Part shown: positions 22,290 through 34,535 of the stretch, piece after piece | Layout: each line of letters starts with the position of its first letter | Position numbering within the stretch: position 1 is the first letter of the stretch | Assembly: GCA_018894105.1 (NCBI GenBank) | Contig: CM032126.1 | Location: 4,491,001 to 4,555,000, forward strand | Length of the DNA stretch: 64,000 nucleotides | Direction of reading: 5' to 3' | DNA from: Jacaranda mimosifolia | Taxonomy: Eukaryota; Streptophyta; Magnoliopsida; Lamiales; Bignoniaceae | Translations under genes and position numbers: made by a program | Notes under the pieces: generated by a model | Database searches by the model: none | The model's input: the letters and a program-made list of their open reading frames with translations, nothing else | What the model was told of the DNA's origin: nothing

Positions 22290-23194
22290 AAGAGCATGAT
22301 TGAGATAATTGTAGCTGGATTTTTTTTTTAAGAAGCAAAGGGAAATATTATACTATGTGAGGTGCGTGGGCCCAACGGTCCCACCGGACTTTGTTGCGTA
22401 ATTACGGTTGGAAAATTGTTTTTTTAATCATATAAATATAGAAAAGTACAAGTTTGATATCATAGTTTTTAAGTAATTAATTTAATTTCATTTTTTCAAT
22501 TTACAATTGCATCCATACTCAAATTCGTTAGGATTTGAATATCGAATTTCATGTATATAAATATAAAGATGATGTTATTACGTTAATTGACTACACAAAA
22601 AATTTAATCTCATATGTGAAGCGCTACTTGCATTTTCAGAGTCACTATTAGTTTTTGCATAGAAAAAAAATTAATTATAGAGTTAGGTTAGGGTTTGAAA
22701 GTGCAAAAGATTAATTCTTAGGAAATTCTTAACATAAAATTATGAACTCACTACATTTTTCCCCCTATTTTTCTTTTCTTTTATCATTCTTCTTTTATAT
22801 ATATATATATATATAGTTTTCCCTTTGTTTTCTCTCCCTTATATATATATATATTTTTTATTTTTATTTTTTATTTTCTCTGATGTTTATCTCATCTCCT
22901 TTGTGTCAGCACACCGGCCACCAACTTCACCAACCTTTCAAACTTTCTTCTGTAGAACAACAATGCAATAAATTTTTATTAATTTAAGAATATAATAATA
23001 ATGGAATAATATGAATATGATAAATCGATCAATTTTGTTGAGTATTTCAAAATCCATAGCAAAAATCACAATGACATATGTAAAATAGTTGAGAAATTTT
23101 TTCAAAATATTGTTAAAATAAGATTTTCTATTTATAAAATTCATGCCAAAATTTGCTCATATATATATATATATTGTTAGGATCAAACGCTTAC

Positions 23195-23350
23195 CACTAG
23201 ATTAAAAACTATAGCTGTTAGCAGATACGTGACTTTATTTTCTTATATATTTGGCAGCGTAAAACACCGTATAAGGCTACGGTCGGCTTGAGGTGGCTGC
23301 ACCTTATAAGCGCCATGGGTTAGGCGGTTAGTCCTCTAATCAGAGGATGA
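23195..23350. other. unclassified less AT-rich block
   Basis: This block is clearly richer in G and C than its surroundings and has words such as GGCTACGGTCGGCTTGAGG and GCGCCATGGGTTAGGCGG. It lies between two (TA)n runs. It has no open frame of note and I could not fold it into a tRNA by eye. It may be a fragment of an element or a short interspersed sequence. Confidence 0.3.
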
Positions 23351-24189
23351 TGCGGATAAAAAATCCAATATATATATATATATATATATTATTTTGCAAA
23401 GTTCTCAATCCAATAAACTCATTATTTATTTATTTTTTGAATCCTTAAGGTGCAAAATTTATTAGCTTTGGCACTATACAATTTAATTTGTTGAATTAAA
23501 AAAATTACTAAATTGAACTTCATGAATATAGACCTTTTTCCGTCTTTTTTAAGTTAATAATTCAAAACTCAAGTTTACATTTATACTCTTGATCATTAAA
23601 ATTAAAAAATAAAAATATATACAGCAAACAATATTATTAAAAATAATTTAGAAGAGCTGATACGATCGTGGAGGTTGCGGGTTTGGGTGGAATAGAAAAG
23701 AGAAAATTTTAACAGAAAACAATTCCCGTTTGGTTTCATTTTCAAACCTCATTTTCATATTTTTTATTATTTAAAAATTAAAATACATTACTTTTTATAT
23801 ATTTTCACCTGACATCATTTTTTTATATTTTTAAAATACATTTTTCAATAATTTACATATCTAATCTCCTAATAATCTATATTGTTACTTTATTTTGAGA
23901 AAATTTTTCAATTTATTATTAATATGTAAAATCATCAATAAGATTTATTTTTTTAGTGATAAATTCAATATTTAAAATAAAAAATAAAAAATAAAAAATT
24001 CTCGAGTTTTCGTACACTAATTTTTTATTTTGAACTTGACGTGATATTGCTAAAATGGATCTTGATTATGCCCTTATATGGTTTTGGGATTGAATTGATT
24101 CCTTACCAGCATAAGCTATGTTGAAATAGATTTATTCGACTGATCATGAGGATTTGACACCCAAATGAAACCATATAATTAGCACTTTG

Positions 24190-24365
24190 TATTTTCTGTT
24201 TCATTCTCCGTTTTATTTTCTACTTCAATATGATGTGTGTATATATATATATATTAAATGTATTTAGTTTTCAATTAATTATTTTTATAAAAAAATATTT
24301 AATATACGTGTCATATATTCATACAATAAAATAGAAAATGAAACATAAAACAGAATAGAGGATCT
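24190..24365. repeat. MITE-like short repeat, copy 2
   Basis: This is the second copy of the repeat at 21360-21525, in the same orientation. The ends TTTTCTGTTTCATTCTCCG and the reverse complement of GAAACATAAAACAGAATAG show partial inverted symmetry. Confidence 0.5.
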
Positions 24366-24660
24366 AAACCGAGTAAGTAAGGCTAGTCAATCCTTCCACT
24401 ATAAATAGCTCCATAAATGACAAAATTAAGTATAAAACTTTGAGTATTCTTATTATTTCTCTACCTATTTACGTTTACTCATGGGCTTAAAACTAACTTG
24501 AGCATCGTAAGTTTTCGTTGGGATACTAATGACTCTAAACTTTTGTTTGATTTAGGATCAAGTTCTTGGATCATACTTGAAAATGCACAGGTCTGAATTA
24601 AAAGAGAAATTTTCTGTACTTACATCAAAACTCAAGTTGAGTCTTGCTCAAGTTAATTTA

Positions 24661-25047
24661 GAGGGTGTTTGGGTGAACTTATAAGCTCTTCGAAACATCT
24701 TACAAGATGTTTAAAATTAAGCTTATAAGTTGATAAAAAATGTTTGGTAATTTTTTTTAAAAAAGAGCTTATAAGATCCTAAAATAAGATGTTGGGAGCT
24801 TATAAACTCTTTAAAAAAAAAGAGACCTCAACTTATTTATAAGATCTTAACAAGCTCCTTCATTTTTAACTATTTTAATTACAAAATTGTCATTATTAAC
24901 ATCTTATAAGCTACAAAATTTTATTTTATCCAAACACTTCAACAACTTATTTTAAAAATAAGATTTAACATCTTATAAGCTTCAAAAATATCTTATAAGA
25001 TGTAGAGGCTTATAAGATATTTAAAATAAGCTTAGCCAAACATCCTC
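24661..25047. mobile_element. Tourist/PIF-Harbinger-type MITE 1
   Basis: The left end is GAGGGTGTTTGGGTGAACTT and the right end in reverse complement is GAGGATGTTTGGCTAAGCTT, an imperfect inverted repeat. The flanks are TTA (24658-24660) and TTA (25048-25050), the trinucleotide preferred by PIF/Harbinger transposases. The interior repeats words such as CTTATAAG and ATCTTATAAG in both orientations. It is 387 bp, non-coding and mobilised in trans. Confidence 0.8.
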
Positions 25048-25089
25048 TTACTAGACTAACAAACCGACTCAACTCATCTTGTACTCTAA

Positions 25090-25998
25090 GGGCTCATTTG
25101 TTTGGTAGGATTGTATAGGATAGATGTATAATCTAGTATAATTAATTATTTTTGGTTGTCACAATTAAAGTCCATATTTGATAAAAATCCCAATATTTTA
25201 TTCTAAAGTATTGGGATTATGTATAGCATAGGATTAGGGATGTTGAGATTAATGTACCAAATGATGAAATTATCCCTATATACAAACTAGACTTAATTAA
25301 TAAATATGTATATATATCACTGAGACTTGATTTATAGAACTAAATTTTTAACAAAATACTAATTATTTATACAATTAAATTTATTCTTATAAGATTCTTT
25401 TATACAATATTTATCTAAAAAAATATAATTTTTTTTATGAAATTTATTTCTTCCATGATAATAAGATTACATAAGTAAACTATATATATATATATATATT
25501 TGGTAAATTGGAAAAATGAATAATAATTTTCAAATATAAATTTACGCTTAATATGAATTTATTTTGTGAAATTGCAAACTAATATCCATGAACATATCAA
25601 ATATAACATAGTTTAATTTACAAAATAAGTGTATGATTTTATAAAATTTGGAAGTTAATTACTTTTTCATAAACTCTTTTTCAGGTAATATATAATAGAT
25701 TATAAACTATTTGAGAAAAAAAGTTCAAAAATAAAACTTACACACTACAACATCATATATATATTTAAGCCTTTTCAATAAAGATAACTCAATTACTCAA
25801 AAAAGATTGCGGATGAAATTGATATTTCACATTTATCATAAATTACAATTCTCAACAACCAAATAACTGACTGCATTAAAATTAGGATATTCAAATTAGT
25901 AATTCAAAAAAGCAAGCAAAGTATTAATATAATTTTTACATAATGAATCATATATTTATAAATTACATTCAATCCAATAATGGCAAACAAATGAGCCC
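25090..25998. mobile_element. Tourist/PIF-Harbinger-type element 2
   Basis: The left end GGGCTCATTTGTTTGGTAGG and the reverse complement of the right end, GGGCTCATTTGTTTGCCATT, share their first 15 bases. The flanks are TAA (25087-25089) and TAA (25999-26001). At 909 bp it is large for a MITE, but I see no transposase. It lies only 42 bp from MITE 1. Confidence 0.82.
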
Positions 25999-26123
25999 TA
26001 AAGATACAAATGGACTTTACACACGGAAGAATGGAATTGGACGGTCTCAGAGAACGAAGGGGGGAAAATTGTTGATTCCATAGATTCGAACTCAGAAGAC
26101 ACTAACATTATGTGTGATTTGGA

Positions 26124-26189
<66 letters not shown>
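26124..26189. repeat. (AAT)n microsatellite
   Basis: About 22 uninterrupted trinucleotide units. The length and purity suggest that it is highly variable between individuals. Confidence 0.97.
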
Positions 26190-26191
<2 letters not shown>

Positions 26192-27584
26192 AGTATGAAA
26201 ATTTTCATCAACTAATTTTCCTTGCGGATAATTAAGTGTGAACTCATATTATTTCTTTTTAATATAATTAAGTAGAATGAAAGGAAGATGGATATATATA
26301 TATATATGTATATATAAACCCATTACCATTAAATCTTACTAATATATTCTCCACATTTTCTTTTATAATGTGTTTGATTTGAAGATTCTAATGATGAAAA
26401 CTGTTAGAATAAAAGAAAATAAAATAAAAAAGCTGAAAAATCCCAAACTTTTTTAGTTGCCAAGAAGAAACTATTAACAAAAAAAAAAAAAAAAAGGGCT
26501 CAAATGGCGGAACCAACATGGTGTTTGAGTCTAATTAAGAGCAAAATTTATTTTCTTATTTTCTTTTATTTAAAAAAATTATGAGAATTTTTTTTTATTG
26601 TAATATACTTTTCTTCAATTTTTATTAATAGTTAAATAATTTAAGTTATTTTTCTTACATACCTTTTTTTTTATTAATGCTAAAATTAATAAATTTTAAT
26701 AATATTTTTTTCTTCTTAAAATCTAATATTTAAATGTACAGTAATTAAGTAATGCATTCTAAAGAACTCTTAATATGCGTACGTGTGTTAAAAAAAAATA
26801 AAATCCAAAAACCCTAACTAACGATCAAAGCATCAAATATGAGGAGTGTTAAAGAGAGATAGAGAGATATAGAGAGAAATACCTCACTCTCTCAAAATAA
26901 AATTAAATATTAACTTAAAATGTAAATAATTCTTTTTTGTAAGATATTATTCAAAAAAATTTGTTCATTTCATTAAATCATTATATCAATAAAAAAAAAT
27001 TCATATTTTTAAATAATTATTTTAGTATGCATAAAGATATTTTTGAATCCTATAAAAAACAAAACATAATTAATAAGAAAAAATTCTAACACGACACTAT
27101 TAATCAAACCAAAAGCTTACATAAAAAAATATTTATAATAAAAATTGTGATCTTTCTTCCAAGTAAAACTGAACAGCCATTTTTCATTCTTCACATGCAA
27201 TTTCCAACTGTTTCATCAAAAAGACATTATTATAAAATCCCTAAAATAAAACCAAACACTAACTAACTCTGCACACGAGAGAACAAAGATTACATCATCA
27301 AAATGAACAGCAGTAATGATGAATTTTCGGTTGCTCGAAAACGAAAAGCACCACATATTTTTGGACACGAATGATATTCTCCTTCCATGATGCCAATGTA
27401 CGACTGCACGTAGTATAATTTAATTATCCCCAGCCTCAGGTCTAGTTTACATCCGATGGTGATGGGGCGCGTATATATATATTTGCCAACTTCTCTTCCA
27501 CAATTCGAATTCCTAGTTATGTGTCTACGTACTAAGTTGTCTAATTAATTAACCCATAATAATTTATTCAAATCTTTTGTTTAT
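26190..27584. other. gene-free AT-rich DNA
   Basis: No gene or element with clear ends. A short GA-rich run (AGAGAGATAGAGAGATATAG, about 26852-26873) is the only notable simple sequence. Confidence 0.6.
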
Positions 27585-27783
27585 TCTGACGAAGTGGCTG
27601 AGATACCTCATTGTCCGGGCACAACAACACAATTATTAGGAGCGTGCTCTATCACTAAACTAATAGCCCGTTGTGCGAGCTTCTCATTGGGGGTCTGCTA
27701 TGCTAAAAGCAAGAAAAACCCCATCCATTTCTTTCCTTTTTTTGCCCCCATGTCGCCACACGGTGGGTTACCCTGCACTTGAA
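27585..27783 (-). other. nuclear insert of plastid DNA (16S-trnI spacer and trnI-GAU start)
   Basis: On the minus strand this reads as the end of the plastid 16S rRNA-trnI spacer (CCACCGTGTGGCGACATGGG, GGATGGGGTTTTTC, GCATAGCAGACCCCCAA). It then reads GGGCTATTAGTTTAGTGATA, the first exon of trnI-GAU, and the start of its intron (ATTGTGTTGTTGTGCC). I compare it with the plastid sequence from memory. Nearly all differences are C to T or G to A, as expected when a methylated nuclear copy decays. An open frame on the + strand here is a by-product. Confidence 0.85.
27633..27669 (-). pseudogene. trnI-GAU: plastid-type tRNA-Ile(GAU) 5' exon relic
   Basis: These 37 bases correspond to the plastid trnI 5' exon up to the intron border at the anticodon loop. 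They begin GGGCTATTAG and continue TTTAGTGATAGAGC, where the plastid gene has CTCAGTGGTAGAGC. The 3' exon is absent, so no tRNA can be made. Confidence 0.85.
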
Positions 27784-28194
27784 AGATGAAGTAGAAAAAA
27801 GAATAAATATAGTGATAATTTGATTGTTCATCGCCATAGTAAATAAGTGAGAAAATCGAATTTCTTTCTTCGTATTAGTTCAAAATTTTAACTTGATTTG
27901 ATAATTTACTAATTGTTTGTGTTCCTAGCCTAAATTGAAGACACATGAGATGACTTACTTCTTTCTTTTACTAAGAATCCGGCTTAACTTTGTTACGAGT
28001 GATCTTTATCTGATGATGATGTCTTAGTCTTGTATTCTTGTTTCATATGCGAAAAATCGAGAGTTTTGAGATAATTTAAAAGCTATTCTTTTTGAGAAGT
28101 TGATTCGTGTTGATGTGAGGTTTTATTCTTATGAAAAGATACTTTGAAGGGTAAGAGAGAGTTGAGCAATTAATTGGCCAGTAATATTAGTTTC

Positions 28195-28195
<1 letters not shown>

Positions 28196-28240
<45 letters not shown>
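28196..28240. repeat. (AC)n-(AT)n microsatellite
   Basis: An uninterrupted AC run passes into an AT run. The antisense open frame at 28170-28364 is produced by it. Confidence 0.95.
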
Positions 28241-28241
<1 letters not shown>

Positions 28242-28984
28242 AGTATGATAAAATTCGACGAACCTAATGAACTCCTTGATGTGCACTGTATGTGGATAAA
28301 AAGGAAAAATAAAAATAAAAGAGTGGCAACTTAAACGCCATTTCAAGTTCAAGATGCTTTTCATAATTAAGGAAAAAAAAAAAATTCTCGATCCTGATCC
28401 TCTTATTAATTTAGGATAAGATTAGATACAATTAATACCTAAATACGATTATTCAAACCCAAGTATATTAAATTGGTTATTTATTTTTAGTTTTTGCAAT
28501 GATCACCAAATGTAGGAATCAGATTCCATTGAAAAAACAAAGATGTAAGCGAACCTTGATTCTTTAAATTCACAGTCGACGTTTTTTTTCCCTTTTTCCT
28601 TTATTAAGAGAAATGGTGAGAATAATAAAATCAATACCTCAAAAATAAAGATGCAATTTAATAAAAGAAGTTATCATTAAAGTAGACATATACTCACATA
28701 ATTGTTTCAAGAGTCGAATGTGAGAATTAGGCTATTTATATTATAATTTTTTAATTATAATTAGACATCTTGATTGTTAAAAATAATAATTATTTGTATT
28801 CAATGAATTTTAAATATTAATATAATAATAATAATTCAAATATATTCGAGTGTTCCTCATAAACGAAGTACTTTTGATACCCCAATCTTTCCATTTAGAC
28901 AAACTTCATTAATAGCTAATCTAATCACACACAATTCATTTGGGTGGGATCCATTATATATATATATATATATATTATTAGTAT

Positions 28985-29019
<35 letters not shown>
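28985..29019. repeat. (AC)n-(AT)n microsatellite
   Basis: About ten AC units followed by six AT units; a separate (TA)n run lies just upstream at about 28956-28974. Confidence 0.93.
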
Positions 29020-29325
29020 GTATATTATTCTTAAGTCATACTACGGTAATTTCCTTATAATTTTGCTCTCATCAAATTATAAATTACATTGGAATTTTTA
29101 TCACTTCACCAATTTTTTTTTGCTCTATAATCCATTATAATTATAAATTCCCTCTTCCATGCAATCGAAGAAATTAGTAAAAACACAATTATATATACAC
29201 ACTAGTTAATTAAAAACGTTAAGTCATATATACTTTGAATTACTTGTACAAAAATTTAGTCAACATATCATACCATTTTCTCATACTTGATGTGCATGAA
29301 ATTACCTTTTTTTCTCCTTTTTTTT

Positions 29326-29349
29326 GGGGGGTGGGGGTGGGGGTGGGGG
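29326..29349 (+). other. perfect G-quadruplex motif
   Basis: Four guanine runs of 6, 5, 5 and 5 bases are separated by single T loops, preceded by a T/C-rich run and followed by T7. Single-nucleotide loops with G5 tracts are among the most stable predicted quadruplexes. It lies about 0.7 kb upstream of the NAC gene's TATA box on the coding strand. Confidence 0.9.
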
Positions 29350-30007
29350 ATTTTTTTGGCAGAAGAGTGTTTTCAGAACAAGTCAAGATGTCATTTCTAC
29401 AATCGAATTAATTACCTGTAGTTAGAATATTTAATAATAAAGACAAAAAATTATTGTTTTCCCCAACGTGATAATATACAATCTTGAAAAAGTAATTTTG
29501 ATCAAGTCAACATGTCATTTTACAATCAAATTACCTGTATAACGCCTATAACAGGATCAAGATTCAAAGCAAGAATTTACTTCCTTAATCAGATTGTGAT
29601 TGCCATATTATAGAAAAGTCTAGTGTTATATATATATATATATATATATAAACCATTTTTATTTTTCAAAAAAGCAAAAATTATATTAGCAACACATGTG
29701 ACGATATTCATAATTAATATAATTCTCAATAATTGTAAAAGAAAAAAAGAAAGAAAATTGTAATTAATTTCGCCAAATGTAATTAATGTATGACAAGGTA
29801 GCAAACAGAGAGGGGGTGACTTGACTATAAGAATTACTTTTATGCCTAGGGCAGGCATGGAGAATACAAATGGGGACACATTCTTTTTCTTTTTTAATTT
29901 TTTTTAAAAAAAATTTCCTCAAAATTTCTTGGAAATTTCGAAGACGTTGATTCTCTAAATTAACTCCTCCATTTTTCCTTCATTCACAAAAAACCATTTT
30001 CTCCTCC

Positions 30008-30015
30008 TATAAATA
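30008..30015 (+). promoter_or_regulatory. TATA box of the NAC gene
   Basis: TATAAATA in the context CTCCTCCTATAAATACAAG, 155 bp upstream of the start codon. Transcription would start near 30040, leaving a leader of about 130 bases. Confidence 0.75.
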
Positions 30016-30127
30016 CAAGAGCAGGAACTAGGCTTTTCAAGCAGTAAACACCACATTCTTTTTCCTTTCCATTTTCCATTATTATCGGAAAGAACTTGAA
30101 AGATTAAGATTATATAGAAGTGTGTGT

Positions 30128-30139
30128 ATGTGTGTGTGA
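30128..30139 (+). promoter_or_regulatory. minimal upstream ORF in the NAC leader
   Basis: Within the GT-rich leader there is ATG TGT GTG TGA, a three-codon frame (Met-Cys-Val, stop) ending 30 bases before the main ATG. If the leader starts near 30040 this uORF is in the mRNA and could reduce translation of the NAC protein. Confidence 0.5.
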
Positions 30140-30169
30140 GAGCAAGACTAGAGTTAATTTGCTTCTAAC

Positions 30170-31905
30170 ATGGATGATCTGCCCGTAGGTTTTAGGTTCT
30201 ACCCGACTGAGGAGGAACTGGTTTCTTACTATCTGCCCAACAAGCTCAAACGCACAAGACCAGATCTTGACAGGGTTATTCCAGTTGTAGATATCTACAA
30301 CTATAATCCATGGGATCTTCCACGTAAATTTATTACAAGATTCTTTGTTTTCTTTACATATTTCTAGGTTTTACACAGAAGAATATATATTAAGCTTAGT
30401 TTCTTTCAATAAATATGAATTAACGTTGTTTATGCCACATATGCTCACAGTTCTGTTGCTGAATCTGCCTCTCTAATTTCTCCAAACTTCAGTAATTTCT
30501 TGCCTTCTTGGTTTGGAGAATATTTTTGCCATACATCGCTTTCTTCAAACTTCCTCTTGTTTTTGCCCTAGTTTCTATAAAATTCACACACACAGCCCCC
30601 CATTTAAAAAAAAGAAAAAAGAAAAAATAAAAATTGAGTTCCTTCTTCAATTTATATAATCCCTTTTGTAAAAACATGATCACATGATGGGAATATTTAT
30701 TGCACAAAATATATATTATTAACTTTATGTTCTTGAAAATATTGGCCAGAATTTGCTGGAGAACGGTGCCCTGAAGACACCGAGCAATGGTTTTTCTTCA
30801 CGCCAAGGCAAGAAAGGGAAGCCCGGGGAGGAAGACCCAACCGGCTGACCAAAACTGGGTACTGGAAAGCAACTGGCTCTCCTGGTGAAGTTTACTCTTC
30901 TCAAAACCACCGAATTGGTAAGAAAAAGACCATGGTTTTCTACGAGGGACGAGCCCCAAACGGCAGAAAAACCGCCTGGAAGATGAATGAGTACAAAGTT
31001 TTTGATGGCCATGATCATCTTGAAGCAGCTTCCCCTCCAGCTGGCGAAAATCTGCAGGTCTAAATTTTTCCATTTTCTCACATACACAGAAAGTAGTTGA
31101 TTTGCATGTTGTTTGGCCGAAACCCTCATCCATCTGATTGCATAAAATAAGCCCTCATTTGCTGGATTTGTACGTAATGATATCTGATCTTATCTCGCGT
31201 TGAATGAGTCAACAGTCTTAAACTCTTCTGATATCTTTTTACTTAGAGACGTCTTTTTAAAACAAAACTTCATGCCAATTATAAATACTACCCACCCTAA
31301 TATTTTTATGTGTGGTGATGAATTTGTCATTATTATTAGTATTGTTTTAGCAAAAAATAAATATGTACATCAGAGGAGTTGAACGTTTTGATACAGTTTA
31401 TGAGTGTTTGTTCTCATTTTTTACTCTTTGAGATGTCTTTTTAAAATTAAATTTTCGTCCAACTGTGAGTCGACGAGACAACATATATCTCGATGTGATT
31501 GGAGCTCTCTATATATCTTTTTTATATATGGTCAATTTTTGTTCTTTCGTGCAGGTGTGGGAAGAACTGAGCCTGTGCCGAATTTACAAGAAATCAAAGT
31601 GTTTGAGGGCATTTGACCGGCGGCCGCTGACCGAGGTGGTTGAAGGCGATCAACCAGCGGCGGCTGCGCACCACCAGCAGCACCAGACTACTACGGAGGC
31701 AATAAATATTAACAATCAGCAGAATCCAGCATATGTAGCAGCACCGGAGATGGCTAATGGTACAATGTTTGATAGTTCATCTTCAGGAGGAGACCAAATC
31801 AGTACTAATCCTTCCCAGTCCGTGGAAAGTGAAAACAACTGGGATATGTCAACGGATTACGAGCCCTTGTGGGATTGGGAAGAACTCAACTGGTTTGATA
31901 AATGA
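30170..31905 (+). CDS. NAC domain transcription factor, NAC090-like (3 exons)
   Basis: A plant-specific nuclear transcription factor. Exons are 30170-30323, 30750-31057 and 31555-31905, all with GT...AG introns, giving 270 residues. The NAC domain fills about residues 5-165: subdomain A ([19 protein letters not shown]), B ([19 protein letters not shown], across the first splice), C ([19 protein letters not shown] and [10 protein letters not shown]), D ([26 protein letters not shown]) and E ([10 protein letters not shown], after the second splice). The WKATG DNA-contact motif is complete. CLRAFDRRP directly after the domain is a mark of the NAC090/NAC061 group, whose Arabidopsis members are linked to senescence and salicylate responses. 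The C-terminal part is Gln/Asn/Ser-rich and ends in an acidic, Trp-rich tail ([15 protein letters not shown]), a plausible activation region. No membrane segment. The start context is AACATGG, favourable. All three exons are free of stops. Confidence 0.95.
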
Positions 31906-34489
31906 AAGATCGATTAATGTCAACTATTACAACCTAAGAAATATGCAGATTATGTATTAATTAGTGTAATAAGGATCTTAGTTTTAATAATGTCTCTTGC
32001 TAATAAGCGCTAATTAACTAGTTGTGTTGAGAATAATCTACTTGTTGATTCCATCATGCGAAGTAGCTAAGTGCACGAAATTAATGGGACTTAGTGTTTG
32101 AATTATGTACTAATAATTTGTACTAATTAAGAACTATATATGTCAAGTTTACTTTTATGATGACATGTATTAAATTTACCATTTTCTTCCTTTTGGAGAC
32201 TTAATTAGATTTTTTAGGACTAATTATATATATTAATTAGGTAATTCTTGAAATGTTGAGGACTCTGATTTTGAATAATTTAATATTTTTTAAATTTATT
32301 TATTTTTATATATTGATATATATTTTATATCGCTATATTTGCTTCTTAAATTTTAATGGAAAAGATATTAGATTTTTTTGATAAATAGTAGTACCTTGTA
32401 CTTATTTTTTTTAATGTTTTGCTTGTTTTAGTTTTTGATCATTAGAATTCAAAATTCAAAATTCAAAATTCAAATATATATAGTTTAAATGTTTAAATAT
32501 TTAAAATTTTTAACCATGTTAAATTAAAGGGTGGTCCAACAACAAAAATGTTTTACACATTTGAAAATTGGTTGTTAGGCCAATTAAAATTTTTGGTTGC
32601 CCATTGGTACTTGTTATTTAGTATAGACAAGAGTATAGATTTTTAACTTTTTATTTAGTAATTATGTACTTCAAATTTAATGAAAAATATAATTCATAAT
32701 ATAAGATATTATATATTATAGCTAATATAATAATTAATTTATCAACTTCTCTTATTTTTGATAGATATATAGACTTTCAAAATTTTGGGTCAAATCAGTA
32801 TTATCCCATTATACATACTTATAAATTACATTCAGTATTGATTAATAAAATTTTCAAATACTCCCAAATTAAAATAACTAATTAATGTTGATAAATAAAA
32901 ATATAGCCAAATTAAGCGATTCATTATAAACTTAAATACTTTTTCCCTCCTTCACAATTAATTACCAATTACGTACTTTGAAATCAAATTTTATCAGTAC
33001 CAAGTTTATTAATTTACAAATTAATCTTCAATTAAAGATGGAATTAATATATGAATAGCAAGATATGATTTCAATAGTATATATAGATAATCAAAACACA
33101 TTGAAGTTAAAATTATTTCACATAAATTTATTTTACAGCCATCTCATATATATTGTCCAAGGAAACATCTCATTTTTTCACTTGAAATTTATTAATTGCA
33201 TTCTTTTAATTACTTTATTTTACTTTTTTTTTCCTTCTAATTTTGACATGACAATTGCACAAATAAATTTCTAGACATTGACATTACATTAATAGTTAAT
33301 ATATATATATATATATATATATTTGGCTTACGCATGTACATGCACCTAATTATGTAATACTATTAATCATATATAAGTATATAACATTAAATTTTATCAA
33401 CTAATACTTATTATAAAATAAATTTACATTGAAGTAATGGTATATTATGCATAAATGTAAGTATGTTAAATAATAGTGTATTAGTACCTAACAAATTATT
33501 ACATATTACGTTTGTTTGTAGTCATCGCTATTATTAATGTGCATTCTTCATTGATAGAATATATAATGCTTTAATAAAAATCACTTTATTTTTAAAATTT
33601 TATATTATTTGTTAAAATAATAGTAATAAACCTCATACTGCTAATCATTATAAAATTAAGAATAAAAAACAAAAACCTTTACAATCTCCATCTATTAAGT
33701 TAATGCAATTAAGATTTATTAGTTAAAAATGAAGTGATATTTATAATTAAGATGGTAATTATAAAATTTACATGAGACAATTTTAAGCTTTTCTCTCTAA
33801 TAATATTATGATAATATTTTGTTCTTTATCTAATTTAGGCTTAAATGAAATCATTTAATAAATTAAGTTAATATTGAATAAAATTTGGGTTTAAATTAAT
33901 ACATTACACTATAGGAGTTGCTATATCGGTTATTATATATAGACGGCACACAATGTATTTTTTCTTTATTGAAATATTTTTATTCTATTAATATATATTT
34001 AATTTAAAGAGCTACGTAAATATATGAAGATTTTATATATAATTAATAAAGGAGATAATTGATATCAGCTCCATGATTATATAATAGGAAATTAACCGTA
34101 AAAATTTCAGCACAATAGATTTTTACCATGAAAAGAGGATTATTACTATAATTGTAAACCATGATATTCTCAATATGAAAATCGATAATATATGATTTCA
34201 TTTTTGATACGTTGTCTTTAGACTTACAGGAAAAAGGATAAATTGAAGTTAAAAATACATAAAAAAGGAAAAGAAAAGAAAAAAAAAGAAAAAACCTTAG
34301 CACATTTTTGTACTGTAGAAGACTGTTATTTCTTTATCCTACGTTACTTCTCCGCGGGAGAGGACAAAAGAAGAAAGAAGGAAGAAGAAAGAAGAAGAAG
34401 AAGAAAACAAATTTCACTTGGTGTCAACATTTATGTGACGATTTTCTCATAAACATGAACGTTCCATCGGTGTATATTGATGCACGAGG

Positions 34490-34491
<2 letters not shown>

Positions 34492-34531
<40 letters not shown>
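34492..34531. repeat. (TTA)n microsatellite
   Basis: About 13 uninterrupted trinucleotide units. The poly-Ile end of the open frame at 34308-34538 is this repeat. Confidence 0.95.

Positions 34532-34535
<4 letters not shown>

Larger units (their letters stand above)
27784..29325. other. gene-free AT-rich DNA with microsatellites
   Basis: The stretch holds two compound repeats (listed separately), a (TA)n run near 28956-28974 and otherwise unremarkable sequence. Confidence 0.6.

Noticed and set aside
23270..23345. Possible tRNA in the less AT-rich block
   Set aside because: I could not form the acceptor, D and T arms together; no T-loop GGTTCRA motif.
27594..27782. 62-residue + strand frame
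   Set aside because: It lies on the wrong strand of a plastid-derived spacer and tRNA fragment and starts within the trnI intron relic.
30725..31133. Two minus-strand frames of 134 and 111 residues
   Set aside because: They are shadows of the conserved second exon of the NAC gene.
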